Origin: Actinoplanes sp. M2I2
GTDB lineage: Bacteria > Actinomycetota > Actinomycetes > Mycobacteriales > Micromonosporaceae
Direction of reading: 5' to 3'
Length of the DNA: 64,000 nt
Assembly (NCBI RefSeq): GCF_023544445.1
Contig: NZ_JALPVJ010000004.1
Location: 310,001 to 374,000, forward strand
Under the pieces are notes generated by a model. It searched no databases and had not been told where the DNA came from. It was given only the letters and a program-made list of their open reading frames with translations. The position numbers were made by a program, and so were the translations under genes. How positions within the stretch are numbered: position 1 is the first letter of the stretch; each line of letters begins with the position of its first letter. This document shows, in pieces, positions 31,451 through 40,213 of this stretch.

Positions 31451-33069
31451 ACCCCTATCTCGTCCCGGGCCTGGTCGTCGTCATCCTGGTGACCGTCGGC
31501 ATCGGCCTGTACGGCCTGCGATTCGCCCGCACCACCTCGGATTTCCTGGTCGCGTCGCGCTCGGTGAGCCCGGCCTGGAACGCCGCGGCGATCAGCGGCG
31601 AATACCTGTCGGCGGCGTCGTTCCTGGGCGTGGCCGGGCTGGTCCTGCGGTACGGCGTCGACGTGCTCTGGTACCCGGTCGGTTTCGCCGCCGGCTATCT
31701 CGCCCTGCTGCTGTTCGTGGCCGCCCCGCTGCGCCGCTCGGGCGCCTTCACGCTGCCCGACTTCTGCCAGGTACGCCTCGGATCGCCCCTGCTGTGCAGC
31801 CTGGCCAGCGTCTTCGTCGTCTTCATCGGCTGCCTCTACCTGGTGCCGCAACTGCAGGGCGCCGGCCTGACCTTCACCACGGTCACCGGCGGCTCGTACG
31901 CCTGGGGCGCCCTGCTGGTCGGCACGGTGGTGACGGCGAACGTCGCCCTCGGCGGCATGCGCGCGATCACCTTCGTGCAGGCCTTCCAGTACTGGCTGAA
32001 GCTGACCGCGCTGGCCGTACCGGTGATCTTCCTGGCCCTCCAGTGGCAGTCCGACGGCCGCCCACCGGTCACCCCCGAGGCCGGTACGAGCTTCTCGGTC
32101 GCCACCACCGTGGTGATGGAGCAGGACGCGACCGTCGACGGCGTGCCGGTCGAAAAGGGTGAGCAGCTCAGCTTTGACGCCGGCGACCCGGTGCCGCGGG
32201 TCAGCACGGTGGATGCCCGGTTCGACGCCGACTGGCTGCTCCCCGGCGGCGACGGCTCCCTGTTCGCGACGTACTCGCTGATCCTGGCGACGTTCCTGGG
32301 CACGATGGGGCTGCCCCATGTGCTGGTGCGCTTCTACACCAATCCCGACGGCGCCTCGGCCCGCCGCACGACCCTGGTCGTTCTCGGGCTGGTCGGCACC
32401 TTCTATCTGTTACCCACGCTCTACGGCGTGCTGGGCCGCATCTACACCCCGCAACTGCTGATGACCGGCCGCACCGACGCCGTCGTCCTGCTGCTGCCCG
32501 AGGCCGCGCTGGGCGGCGGCCATCTGGGCCGGCTGCTCGGCGCCCTGGTCACCGCCGGGGCGCTCGCGGCTTTCCTCTCCACCTCGTCCGGCCTGCTGAC
32601 CAGCGTGGCCGGGGTGGTCTTCACCGACGTGCTGCGCGCCGGCCGCAGCGGCTCGATCCGCGACTTCCGGCTGGCCACCGTGCTGGCCGCGGCCGTACCC
32701 GTGCTGCTCTCGCTCTATGTCTCCAACATGGACGTCTCGCGGGTGGTGGGGCTGGCGTTCGCGGTGGCCGCGTCCAGCTTCTGCCCGCTGCTCGTGCTGG
32801 GCATCTGGTGGCGCCGGCTGACCGACGTGGGGGCGATCGCCGGCGTCGTGGCCGGCGGTGGCGCGTCGATGGCGGCCGTGCTGATCACCGTGCTCGGGCC
32901 GCCGCTCGACGGGTGGCTCGCCGATGCCGTGGGTCAGCCGGCCGCCTGGACGGTTCCGCTGGCGTTCCTGGTCATGGTCGTCGGGTCGCTGCTGACCAGC
33001 CGGCGCGTCCCGGCCGACGTGGGCGCGACCATGCTCCGGCTGCACGCCCCGGAAGCGTTGCGCCTCTGA
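31447..33069 (+). CDS. Sodium:solute symporter (monocarboxylate/acetate type)
   Basis: The 540-residue protein has 13 or so membrane helices and SSS motifs: FLVASRSVSPAWNAAAISG, YLSAASFLGVAGLVLRYG, GMRAITFVQAFQYWLK and GTMGLPHVLVRFYT. It is closest to the ActP/MctP acetate-pyruvate branch. A polar loop at about residues 205-260 (with VVMEQDATVDGVPVEKGEQL) is longer than in the second symporter. GTG 31447 overlaps the DUF485 stop. LytS/LytTR-type systems control such transporters elsewhere, which fits the pair at 24408-26341. Confidence 0.9.
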   Translation: MNPYLVPGLVVVILVTVGIGLYGLRFARTTSDFLVASRSVSPAWNAAAISGEYLSAASFLGVAGLVLRYGVDVLWYPVGFAAGYLALLLFVAAPLRRSGAFTLPDFCQVRLGSPLLCSLASVFVVFIGCLYLVPQLQGAGLTFTTVTGGSYAWGALLVGTVVTANVALGGMRAITFVQAFQYWLKLTALAVPVIFLALQWQSDGRPPVTPEAGTSFSVATTVVMEQDATVDGVPVEKGEQLSFDAGDPVPRVSTVDARFDADWLLPGGDGSLFATYSLILATFLGTMGLPHVLVRFYTNPDGASARRTTLVVLGLVGTFYLLPTLYGVLGRIYTPQLLMTGRTDAVVLLLPEAALGGGHLGRLLGALVTAGALAAFLSTSSGLLTSVAGVVFTDVLRAGRSGSIRDFRLATVLAAAVPVLLSLYVSNMDVSRVVGLAFAVAASSFCPLLVLGIWWRRLTDVGAIAGVVAGGGASMAAVLITVLGPPLDGWLADAVGQPAAWTVPLAFLVMVVGSLLTSRRVPADVGATMLRLHAPEALRL

Positions 33070-33098
33070 ATGCCCTGGTCAGTGTGGCCACCAGCGGT

Positions 33099-33104
33099 TA
33101 GGTT
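33099..33104 (+). promoter_or_regulatory. -10 element for the ABC transporter operon
   Basis: TAGGTT lies 7 nt before ATG 33112. TGGTCA (33076-33081) could be the -35 with a 17-bp spacer. No Shine-Dalgarno is present. Confidence 0.5.
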
Positions 33105-33111
33105 CGGACCC

Positions 33112-33891
33112 ATGACAGTGCCGGCGCCACGCGAGGGTGAACAGGTCGCGGCGATGTCGCTGCGGGGCTTGGTCAAGCGGTTCGACACAAAGCTGGCGGT
33201 CTCCCAGGTCGGTCTCGAGGTGCCGGCCGGCTCGTTCTTCGGTCTGCTGGGCCCCAACGGGGCGGGCAAGACGACGACGCTCTCGATGGCCGTCGGCCTG
33301 TTGCGGCCCGACGCGGGTCAGGCCTTCCTTCTGGGGCACGACGTGTGGGCCGATCCGGTCGCGGCCAAGTCCCGCCTGGGCGTGCTCCCCGACGGCGTAC
33401 GCCTCTTCGACCGCCTCACCGGTCCGGAGCTGCTCGCCTATCACGGCCTGCTGCGGGGCATGGACGCCGCCACGGTCGACCAGCGGGCCCGGGAGCTGCT
33501 CGACGTGCTCGAGCTCGGCACCGGCAACCGCACCCTGGTCGTCGACTACTCGGCCGGCATGCGCAAGAAGATCGGCCTGGCCTGCGCGCTGTTGCACGCG
33601 CCCCGGCTGCTGGTGCTCGACGAGCCGTTCGAGGCGGTCGACCCGGTCTCGGCCGCCCGCATCCGCGAGATTCTGCAGCGCTACGTGGCCGGCGGGGGCA
33701 CGGTCATCTTCTCCAGTCACGTGATGGAGGTCGTGGAGCGCCTCTGCTCCCACGTCGCGATCATCTCCGACGGCGTGCTCCGGGTGCACGGCACGCTCGC
33801 CGCGGTCCGGGGCGAGCGCTCGCTCGAGGATGTGTTCGTGCAGGTGGTCGGTGGCCGGGTCAGCACGGGCTCGGAGCTCGCGTGGCTCTGA
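33112..33891 (+). CDS. ABC transporter ATP-binding protein
   Basis: The 259-residue ATPase has Walker A GPNGAGKTTT, a Q-loop region around VLPDGVRLFDRLTG, the signature motif as YSAGMRKKIGLACALLH (degenerate, SAGMRKK for LSGGQ-like), Walker B LLVLDEPFEAVD and the switch His in SSHVMEVVERL. It is of the export type often paired with membrane proteins that extrude peptides or drugs. The stop overlaps the permease start by 10 bases. It is probably leaderless, from TAGGTT. Confidence 0.92.
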   Translation: MTVPAPREGEQVAAMSLRGLVKRFDTKLAVSQVGLEVPAGSFFGLLGPNGAGKTTTLSMAVGLLRPDAGQAFLLGHDVWADPVAAKSRLGVLPDGVRLFDRLTGPELLAYHGLLRGMDAATVDQRARELLDVLELGTGNRTLVVDYSAGMRKKIGLACALLHAPRLLVLDEPFEAVDPVSAARIREILQRYVAGGGTVIFSSHVMEVVERLCSHVAIISDGVLRVHGTLAAVRGERSLEDVFVQVVGGRVSTGSELAWL

Positions 33892-35492
33892 CCGTCGTTC
33901 AGCGCCCGCCGAGCTCACCCTGGCCGTTCGTCAAGCTCAAGCTGCGCCTGATCGCCGGTGGGCTGCGCGGCCGCCCGGCCCGCACAGCGCTGTTCGTCCT
34001 CGGCGCCGTCCTGGCCGGCCTGTTCGCGATCACCGGCTACGCGTTCTTCGCGATCCCCGGCGTGGTCGACGACGCGCGGGCCGCCGGTGTGCTGTTCCAG
34101 CTGGGCGGATCCGCGCTGGTCGTGGGCTGGCTGTTGCTGCCGCTGCTGTTCTTCGGGGTGGACGAGTCGCTCGATCCGGCCCGTTTCGCGCTGCTGCCGT
34201 TGCCCCGCCGCACGCTGATGCTCGGCCTGTTCACCGCCGCGCTGGCCGGATTGCCGGCTCTGTCCACACTGGCCGCCACGGCCGGCATGGTGAGCACGGC
34301 GGCCGCGCTGGGTGGTGGCGGCGCGGCAGTGGCCCAGCTGGTCGGCATCCTCGGTGGCCTGCTCATCTGCGTGGCCGTGAGCCGGGCGGTGACCAGCGCG
34401 TTCGCCACCGGTCTGCGGTCACGCCGGTCCCGCGACCTGGCCGTGGTGCTGTTCGCCGTGGCCGCCGCCCTGCTCGGCCCGCTGCAGCTGGCGCTGCTCG
34501 CGGGGGCCGAGCGCGCCGACGCGGACGCCTTCACGGCGCTCGCCGAGGTGCTGGGCTGGACGCCGCTGGCCGCCCCCTACTCACTGGGCCTCGAGGTGGC
34601 CGACGGGCGCCTGTGGGCCGTACCGCTGAAGCTTCTGATCATGGTGGCCACCGTCGTGGGGCTGCTCTGGTGGTGGAGCGCGACGCTGGAACGCGCGATG
34701 CTCGGGTCGGTCTCGTCGGGTTCGTCCCGCGCCACCGGGGACGTCGGCTCGCCGACCGGGCTGCTGCTCGGCCGGCGGCTGCCCCGCACCCGGTTCGGCG
34801 CGCTCGTCGCCCGCGAGATCCGGTACTGGTGGCGGGAGACCCGGCGCCGGGCCGCGCTGATCACGCTCACGGTGGCCGGGTTGTTCCTCCCGGTCTCGAT
34901 CTCGCTGAGTGGCGGTTCGGCCGGGCCGGTGGCCGCGTTCGTCGGGGTGATCGCGGTGATCTCGCTGGCCAACCAGTTCGGGTACGAGGGCAACGCGTAC
35001 GCGGCCAACATCGCCGCCGGTGTGCCCGGCCGCGTCGAGATCCACTCCCGGGCCGCGGCGCACGCCGTCCTGGTGGTGCCGCTTCTGGTGCTGATCGCGC
35101 TCGTCACGGGTGTGGTCGCGAGCCGGCCGGAGCACATCGCCGGCGACCTCGGTCTGCTGATCGCCACCTACGGCGTGGGTCTGGGGCTGGTGCTCCCGGT
35201 CTCGGTGCGCGCGGCCTTCGCGCTGCCCGAGTCGACCAGCCCGTTCGCCGTGTCGTCGAGTGGCGGACTGGCCAAGGGCCTGCTCACGCTCGGGGTCATG
35301 CTGGGCACGCTGGTCGTGACCGTGCCGCTGCAGATCCTGGCGTATGTGCTGGGCGACGTGTGGCTGTGGATCGGGCTGCCCGTGGGGGTGGCGTTCGGCT
35401 GCGCGGGCTACCTGATCGGGTCGGGAGTGGCGGGCGACTGGCTCGACCGGCGCATGCCCGAAGTGCTGGCCGCGGTCACCCAGGGCCGTTGA
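33882..35492 (+). CDS. ABC transporter permease, ABC-2-like
   Basis: The 536-residue protein has about 12 membrane helices in two halves with a charged cytoplasmic centre (around residues 285-330, RRLPRTRFGALVAREIRYWWRETRRR). This matches the large single-chain permeases found next to ABC ATPases in actinomycetes. GTG 33882 lies inside the end of the ATPase gene, so the two are translationally coupled. The substrate is unknown. Its 3' end overlaps the convergent gene by 17 bases. Confidence 0.85.
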   Translation: MALTVVQRPPSSPWPFVKLKLRLIAGGLRGRPARTALFVLGAVLAGLFAITGYAFFAIPGVVDDARAAGVLFQLGGSALVVGWLLLPLLFFGVDESLDPARFALLPLPRRTLMLGLFTAALAGLPALSTLAATAGMVSTAAALGGGGAAVAQLVGILGGLLICVAVSRAVTSAFATGLRSRRSRDLAVVLFAVAAALLGPLQLALLAGAERADADAFTALAEVLGWTPLAAPYSLGLEVADGRLWAVPLKLLIMVATVVGLLWWWSATLERAMLGSVSSGSSRATGDVGSPTGLLLGRRLPRTRFGALVAREIRYWWRETRRRAALITLTVAGLFLPVSISLSGGSAGPVAAFVGVIAVISLANQFGYEGNAYAANIAAGVPGRVEIHSRAAAHAVLVVPLLVLIALVTGVVASRPEHIAGDLGLLIATYGVGLGLVLPVSVRAAFALPESTSPFAVSSSGGLAKGLLTLGVMLGTLVVTVPLQILAYVLGDVWLWIGLPVGVAFGCAGYLIGSGVAGDWLDRRMPEVLAAVTQGR

Positions 35493-35721
35493 CGGCGGCC
35501 GGGCGGAGGCCCTCCTGGCGGACGAAGACCCGGCGGCGCTGCACCGCGGCACCGGTGGCGCTGAGCACGTAGCCGTCGAGCCACAACCAGCCGTCGTACG
35601 TGCTGCGCGGGTCGACCCGGATCAGCCGGAAGATCAGCGCCCGGGCGCCCGCGAACTGCACGCTGGCCTCACCGCCGATGTGCAGCACCTCACCCGGGTG
35701 CAGCTGCATGTGCTGATGCAC
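35476..35721 (-). CDS. Small conserved hypothetical protein
   Basis: The 81-residue protein starts VHQHMQLHPGEVLHIGG at GTG 35721, supported by GGGGAGG 5 nt upstream. An internal ATG at 35709 is the alternative. The beta-rich sequence (FAGARALIFRLIRVDPR, DGWLWLDGYVLSATG) suggests a small barrel. Similar short proteins occur in many actinomycetes without known function. It converges on and overlaps the ABC permease gene. Confidence 0.7.
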   Translation of the reverse strand: MHQHMQLHPGEVLHIGGEASVQFAGARALIFRLIRVDPRSTYDGWLWLDGYVLSATGAAVQRRRVFVRQEGLRPAAVNGPG

Positions 35722-35808
35722 GGTACCTCCCCCGGATTCAAGATAGTTCTCGATCAATGCGGACGGCCAGAGTCGTGCACTATCTGTGCGGAAAGCGAGA
35801 ATGGGCTC

Positions 35809-36336
35809 GTGACCATCCACTCCACCGACCCGTTCGCCACGCCGGACGAGGAGAAGTCGGCTGTCCGGCGGCTGCGCGGACGGCTGGCCGCCCCGGTCAC
35901 GCTCTGGACCACTCCCGGGCCGGCCGGGCTCACCGTGTCGTCCACGCTGATCGCCGACGGCGATCCGGGACGGGTGCTCGGATTGATCGACGACGAGAGC
36001 GAGTTCTGGGACGCGCTCGAGGACAGCGGCCGTTTCGCCGTGGTCCCGCTCTCCCCGGCCGACCGGCAGCTCGCCGACCGTTTCGCCGGCCTGATGCCCG
36101 CGCCCGGCGGCCTGTTCGCCGGCGGCGGCTGGACCGAGACCGGGTACGGCCCGGTGCCGGCCGGCGCGGACAGCTGGGCCGGCTGCCGGCTCGAGTCCTC
36201 CCGGGCGCTGGGCTGGGCGCTTCTGGTCGAGGCGGTGATCGAGAAGGTCGAGATCGGACCGTCTCCCGGTCCGCTGATCCACTATCGCGGTCGATATCAC
36301 GTCCTGCCACCCGATCGTGGCGCTCCGTCACCCTGA
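35809..36336 (+). CDS. Flavin-reductase-like (FMN-binding split barrel) protein
   Basis: The 175-residue protein has the FMN-binding split-barrel pattern: AAPVTLWTTPGPAGLTVSST at the N-terminus, then DDESEFWDALEDSGRFAVVPLS, RFAGLMP, and CRLESSRALGWALLVEAVIEKVEIG. Such proteins reduce flavins or act as oxygenase components. GTG 35809 sits 6 nt after GAGAAT, a possible -10, and there is no clear Shine-Dalgarno. No oxygenase partner is nearby. Confidence 0.78.
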   Translation: MTIHSTDPFATPDEEKSAVRRLRGRLAAPVTLWTTPGPAGLTVSSTLIADGDPGRVLGLIDDESEFWDALEDSGRFAVVPLSPADRQLADRFAGLMPAPGGLFAGGGWTETGYGPVPAGADSWAGCRLESSRALGWALLVEAVIEKVEIGPSPGPLIHYRGRYHVLPPDRGAPSP

Positions 36337-36481
36337 TCCGGCTGGAAGGCCGGTACGCCCGGCCCCGCTCAGCGCAGTCAGACCGCCACTCGGCGCACGG
36401 GCCGACCGGTCGGCCTCAGCCGGGTCCAGATCTTCGTACGTTGCCGGAAAGTCCGCTCCACCCCGAAGGTGGTGAACCCCG

Positions 36482-36835
36482 GTGACTACCGAAGTGCCCT
36501 CGTCCTCCACCGAGAGGTACCTGGCCGTTCAGCAATCCGAGGAATTCGGCCGGCTGCGCAAGACCGCGCGCAGCTTCGTCTTCCCCATGACGGTCGCGTT
36601 CTTCCTCTGGTACGCCCTCTATGTCCTGCTCTCCGCGTACGCACGCGGCTTCATGGGCGCCAAGATCATCGGCAATATCAACGTCGCGCTGATCTTCGGC
36701 CTGCTCCAGTTCGTCACCACGTTCCTGATCGCCTGGTACTACTCGCGCTACGCGGCCCAGAAGATCGACCCTCTGGCCGACAAGATCCTCGCCGAGCTGA
36801 ACGAGGGCGACAGCGCCAAGAAGAGCGAGGACTGA
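36482..36835 (+). CDS. DUF485-family membrane protein, symporter partner
   Basis: The 117-residue protein has two membrane helices (about residues 32-52 and 66-86) and a DUF485 core (FVFPMTVAFFLWYALYVLLS, then IAWYYSRYAAQKIDPLAD). In E. coli the homologous yjcH is co-transcribed with actP. GTG 36482 is preceded by GAAGGTGG within a small hairpin (CCACC at 36458, GGTGG at 36468). The TGA overlaps the next ATG (TGATG). It is a canonical family member, unlike the diverged copy at 31034. Confidence 0.88.
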   Translation: MTTEVPSSSTERYLAVQQSEEFGRLRKTARSFVFPMTVAFFLWYALYVLLSAYARGFMGAKIIGNINVALIFGLLQFVTTFLIAWYYSRYAAQKIDPLADKILAELNEGDSAKKSED

Positions 36836-38508
36836 TGGAACCTCATTTCCTTGCCGCCGAGGTCTCCACCTCGACGTCCCGCGGCATCACGATCACGCTG
36901 TTCCTGGTCTTCGTCGCGATCACCCTGGGCATCACGATCTGGGCGAGCCGGCAGACCAAGACGGCCACCGACTTCTATGCCGGCGGCCGGCAGTTCTCCG
37001 GCTTCCAGAACGGCATGGCGATCGGCGGCGACTACATGTCGGCGGCGTCCTTCCTGGGCATCGCCGGCCTGATCGCGCTCTACGGCTACGACGGCTTCCT
37101 GTACTCCATCGGGTTCCTCGTCGCCTGGCTGGTCGCGCTCCTGCTGGTCGCCGAATACCTGCGCAACTCGGGCCGCTACACGATGGCCGACGTGCTGGCC
37201 TTCCGGATGCGTCAGCGTCCGGTGCGTACGGCGGCCAGCGTCTCCACCATCGTGGTCTCGATCTTCTATCTGATCGCCCAGATGGTCGGCGCCGGCGCGC
37301 TCGTGTCCCTGCTGCTGGGCATCAAGCCGGGCACCACGTTCCTCGGCATGGACGCGGACACCGCCAAGGTGGCCACGATCATCCTGGTCGGCGCCCTGAT
37401 GATCGTCTACGTGATCGTCGGCGGCATGAAGGGCACGACGTACGTCCAGATCGTCAAGGCCTTCATGCTCATGACCGGCGCCCTGCTCATGACGATCCTG
37501 GTGCTCGCGCACTACAAGTTCAACCTGTCCCAGCTGCTCGGTGACGCCGCCGCCCAGTCCGGCAAGGGGGACGCCTTCCTCCAGCCGGGCCTCCGGTACG
37601 GCGTCGAGACGGCCAGCGCGTCGGCCACCTTCTACAGCAAGATGGACCTGCTCTCGCTGGGCATCGCGCTGGTGCTCGGCACGGCCGGCCTGCCGCACAT
37701 CCTGACCCGGTTCTACACCGTGCCGACCAGCAAGATCGCCCGCAAGAGCGTGCTCTGGGCGATCGGCATCATCGGCACGTTCTACCTGTTCACCCTGGCC
37801 CTTGGCTTCGGCGCGGCGGCCCTGGTGGGTGGCGCGAACATCACCGCGCAGGACAAGGCCGGCAACACCGCGGCGCCCCAGCTCGCCCAGGCGCTGGGCG
37901 TCGACTACTTCGGTGGCGAGACCGGTGGCGCGGTTCTGCTGGCCATCATCGCCGCCGTCGCGTTCGCCACGATCCTCGCCGTGGTGGCCGGTCTGACCCT
38001 GGCGTCGTCGTCGAGCCTCGCGCACGACTTCTACGCCAGCGTGATGCGGCGCGGCAACGCGTCGGAGCGTGACGAGGTGCGGGTCGCCCGCATCTCGGCC
38101 CTGGTCATCGGCGCGGTGGCGATCGCCCTGTCGATCTTCGCGCAGAGCCTCAACGTGGCCTTCCTGGTCGCGCTGGCCTTCGCGGTGGCGGCCTCGGCCA
38201 ACCTGCCCGCGATCCTCTACAGCCTGTTCTGGAAGCGGTTCAACACTTCCGGCGCGCTGTGGTCGATCTACGGCGGTCTGATCGCCGCGGTGGTCCTGGT
38301 GTTCTTCTCGCCGGTCGTCTCCGGCTCGGCGACTGCCATGTTCCCCGACAACGACTGGCACTTCTTCCCGCTCTCCAACCCGGGCATCATCTCGATCCCG
38401 ATCGGCTTCCTGTGCGGCTGGATCGGCACGGTGATCTCGAAGGAGGATGACACCGCGAAGTACGCCGAGCTCGAGGTCCGGTCGTTGACCGGACACGGCG
38501 CACACTGA
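36835..38508 (+). CDS. actP: Cation/acetate symporter ActP
   Basis: The 557-residue protein has 13 predicted helices and the ActP branch motifs: DFYAGGRQFSGFQNGMAIGG, YMSAASFLGIAGLIALYGYD, GGMKGTTYVQIVKAFMLM, GTAGLPHILTRFYTVPTSK and LTLASSSSLAHDFYASV. It takes up acetate and similar short acids with sodium or protons. It is coupled to the DUF485 gene by a TGATG overlap. A strong terminator follows 8 bases after the stop. It is the second such module within 5.5 kb. Confidence 0.92.
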   Translation: MEPHFLAAEVSTSTSRGITITLFLVFVAITLGITIWASRQTKTATDFYAGGRQFSGFQNGMAIGGDYMSAASFLGIAGLIALYGYDGFLYSIGFLVAWLVALLLVAEYLRNSGRYTMADVLAFRMRQRPVRTAASVSTIVVSIFYLIAQMVGAGALVSLLLGIKPGTTFLGMDADTAKVATIILVGALMIVYVIVGGMKGTTYVQIVKAFMLMTGALLMTILVLAHYKFNLSQLLGDAAAQSGKGDAFLQPGLRYGVETASASATFYSKMDLLSLGIALVLGTAGLPHILTRFYTVPTSKIARKSVLWAIGIIGTFYLFTLALGFGAAALVGGANITAQDKAGNTAAPQLAQALGVDYFGGETGGAVLLAIIAAVAFATILAVVAGLTLASSSSLAHDFYASVMRRGNASERDEVRVARISALVIGAVAIALSIFAQSLNVAFLVALAFAVAASANLPAILYSLFWKRFNTSGALWSIYGGLIAAVVLVFFSPVVSGSATAMFPDNDWHFFPLSNPGIISIPIGFLCGWIGTVISKEDDTAKYAELEVRSLTGHGAH

Positions 38509-38516
38509 TGCAAGAT

Positions 38517-38557
38517 CGCTATCAGGGCGGGTGCGAGCCGCATCCGCCCTGGTAGCG
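38517..38557 (+). terminator. Very strong hairpin after actP
   Basis: A 19-bp stem (38517-38535 with 38539-38557) has two G-T wobbles and a 3-base AGC loop. It starts 8 bases after the actP stop. No U-tract follows, as is usual for actinomycete hairpin terminators. Confidence 0.85.
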
Positions 38558-38614
38558 GCCTCCCGACTTCGTGCCGAGTCGGTTCGATGGCTGAGCGTAC
38601 GGGCGCGGGGTACG

Positions 38615-38620
38615 TAACCT
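38615..38620 (+). promoter_or_regulatory. -10 element for the LCP gene
   Basis: TAACCT lies 7 nt before ATG 38628. No Shine-Dalgarno is present. Confidence 0.5.
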
Positions 38621-38627
38621 TGGTGGC

Positions 38628-39848
38628 ATGTCAGCGCCCACGTCCCCCCATGGGGGTTCCGGTAGAGCCTCTGTCCCGTCCGCCGGCCGGGCCTCGGCCC
38701 GGCCGACCGGTGCGTACCGGGGCGGCCCGTCCACACAGCGTGACGATTGGCCGCCGCGCGCGGCCGGCGGTGGCGGTGGCGGTGGCGGCACCGGAGGTGA
38801 CCCCGGCCGGGGCACGTCCTACCGCGGCCGCCGGCCCAAGCCCCGCTGGGGCCGCATCGCCCTGCTGGCCGGCCTGGCCGTCCTGATCATCGCGATCATC
38901 GCCGGCATCTCGCTCTACGGTTACGCCTCGGGCCTCGACAAGGACCTCAAGCGCACCGACGCCTTCTCCGGCCTCAGCACCGACCGGCCCGCCAAGGCCA
39001 TCGAGGGCGCGCAGAACATCCTGCTGGTGGGCAGCGACTCCCGCGACCCGGACGCCCAGGACGACGGGGCCGGCAAGTGGCGCGCCGACACGCTGATCCT
39101 CATGCACATCCCCGAGGACCACAAAAGCGCTCAGCTGGTGTCGATCCCGCGTGACCTGTGGGTCGTCATCCCCCGCAGCAACGACGCCGAGTGCGGTGAC
39201 GGCAGCCGGGGCAAGATCAACGCATCGTTCGCCTTCGGTGGTCTGCCGCGCGCCGTCCACACGGTCGAGTGCCTGACCGACGTCAAGGTCGACCACGTCA
39301 TGGCAATCGACTTCGGCGGCTTCAAAGAGGTGACCGACGCGCTCGGCGGCGTCGACCTCAAGGTGGAGAAGACCGTCAAGTCGATCCACAAGCCGTACCG
39401 GACGTTCACCAAGGGCGCGATGCACATGAACGGCGCCGAGGCGCTCGACTGGGTGCGGCAGCGCAAGCAGTTCGCCCGCGGCGACTTCGCCCGCATGCAG
39501 CACCAGCAGGAGTTCCTCAAGGCGCTCATGGACAAGGCGGCGAGCGGCGGCACGATCAGCAACCCGGCCAAGCTCAACTCGTTCCTCAAGGCCGTCACCG
39601 CGGCCGTCACCGTCGACAACGACTTCTCGCTGACCGACATGGCGACCGAGATGCGCGGGGTCCGCGGCAGCAACCTGACGTTCATCACCAGCCCCAACAA
39701 GGGCAGCGAGACCATCAACGGCCAGTCCGTCGTGGTCTCCGACAAGGAGAAGGCGCTGGCTCTCTTCAAGGCGATGGCCGCCGACGACATGGACACGTGG
39801 ATGTCGGCCAACCTGAAGTCGGGGTCGGCCGCCACGGCCGGCAGCTGA
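38628..39848 (+). CDS. LytR-CpsA-Psr family cell-wall polymer ligase
   Basis: The 406-residue protein has a disordered, Gly/Arg/Pro-rich cytoplasmic N-terminus (residues 1-75) and one membrane helix (about 77-100). The extracytoplasmic LCP domain follows with NILLVGSDSRD, WRADTLILMHI, LVSIPRDLWVVIP, KINASFAFGG and LDWVRQRKQFARGDFARMQHQQ. These Arg and Asp residues bind lipid-linked polymers. LCP enzymes attach teichoic-type or arabinogalactan-type polymers to peptidoglycan. TAACCT lies 7 nt upstream of the ATG, so the mRNA is probably leaderless. Confidence 0.92.
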   Translation: MSAPTSPHGGSGRASVPSAGRASARPTGAYRGGPSTQRDDWPPRAAGGGGGGGGTGGDPGRGTSYRGRRPKPRWGRIALLAGLAVLIIAIIAGISLYGYASGLDKDLKRTDAFSGLSTDRPAKAIEGAQNILLVGSDSRDPDAQDDGAGKWRADTLILMHIPEDHKSAQLVSIPRDLWVVIPRSNDAECGDGSRGKINASFAFGGLPRAVHTVECLTDVKVDHVMAIDFGGFKEVTDALGGVDLKVEKTVKSIHKPYRTFTKGAMHMNGAEALDWVRQRKQFARGDFARMQHQQEFLKALMDKAASGGTISNPAKLNSFLKAVTAAVTVDNDFSLTDMATEMRGVRGSNLTFITSPNKGSETINGQSVVVSDKEKALALFKAMAADDMDTWMSANLKSGSAATAGS

Positions 39849-39854
39849 CCCCAT

Positions 39855-39860
39855 TACGCT
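39855..39860 (+). promoter_or_regulatory. -10 element for the rhodanese gene
   Basis: TACGCT lies 7 nt before GTG 39868. No Shine-Dalgarno is present. Confidence 0.5.
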
Positions 39861-39867
39861 GGGATCC

Positions 39868-40203
39868 GTGTTCGGACCCCAAGTACCCAGCGTGAGCCCC
39901 GCCGAGGTCAGTGACGAGGCCTACCTGCTCGACGTGCGCGAGCCCGACGAGTGGACGGCGGGGCATGCCCCCGGCGCTCACCATGTGCCGATGATGGAGA
40001 TCCCGGCCCGCCTGGCCGAGGTGCCGGTGGACGTCGAGGTCGTCGTCGTCTGCCGGTCCGGCGGCCGCTCCGGTCAGGTGGTTTCCTACCTGATGGGCAA
40101 CGGCCGGGACAACGTGCGCAACCTGGACGGCGGCATGCAGTCCTGGGCCGCCTCCGGTCGCGAGGTGGTCAGCGAGGACGGGCAACCGGCACGGGTGTTG
40201 TAG
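39868..40203 (+). CDS. Rhodanese-domain sulfurtransferase
   Basis: The 111-residue single rhodanese domain has the CDC25-like elements LLDVREPDEW and GHAPGAHHVPM. The active-site loop is CRSGGRS with the persulfide Cys at about residue 65. NLDGGMQSWAASGREV closes it. It is cytoplasmic and moves sulfane sulfur to thiols or acceptor proteins. GTG 39868 is 7 nt from TACGCT, so it is probably leaderless. It ends 10 bases before the GDPD gene, which may be co-transcribed. Confidence 0.92.
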   Translation: MFGPQVPSVSPAEVSDEAYLLDVREPDEWTAGHAPGAHHVPMMEIPARLAEVPVDVEVVVVCRSGGRSGQVVSYLMGNGRDNVRNLDGGMQSWAASGREVVSEDGQPARVL

Positions 40204-40213
40204 GGACACTGCC

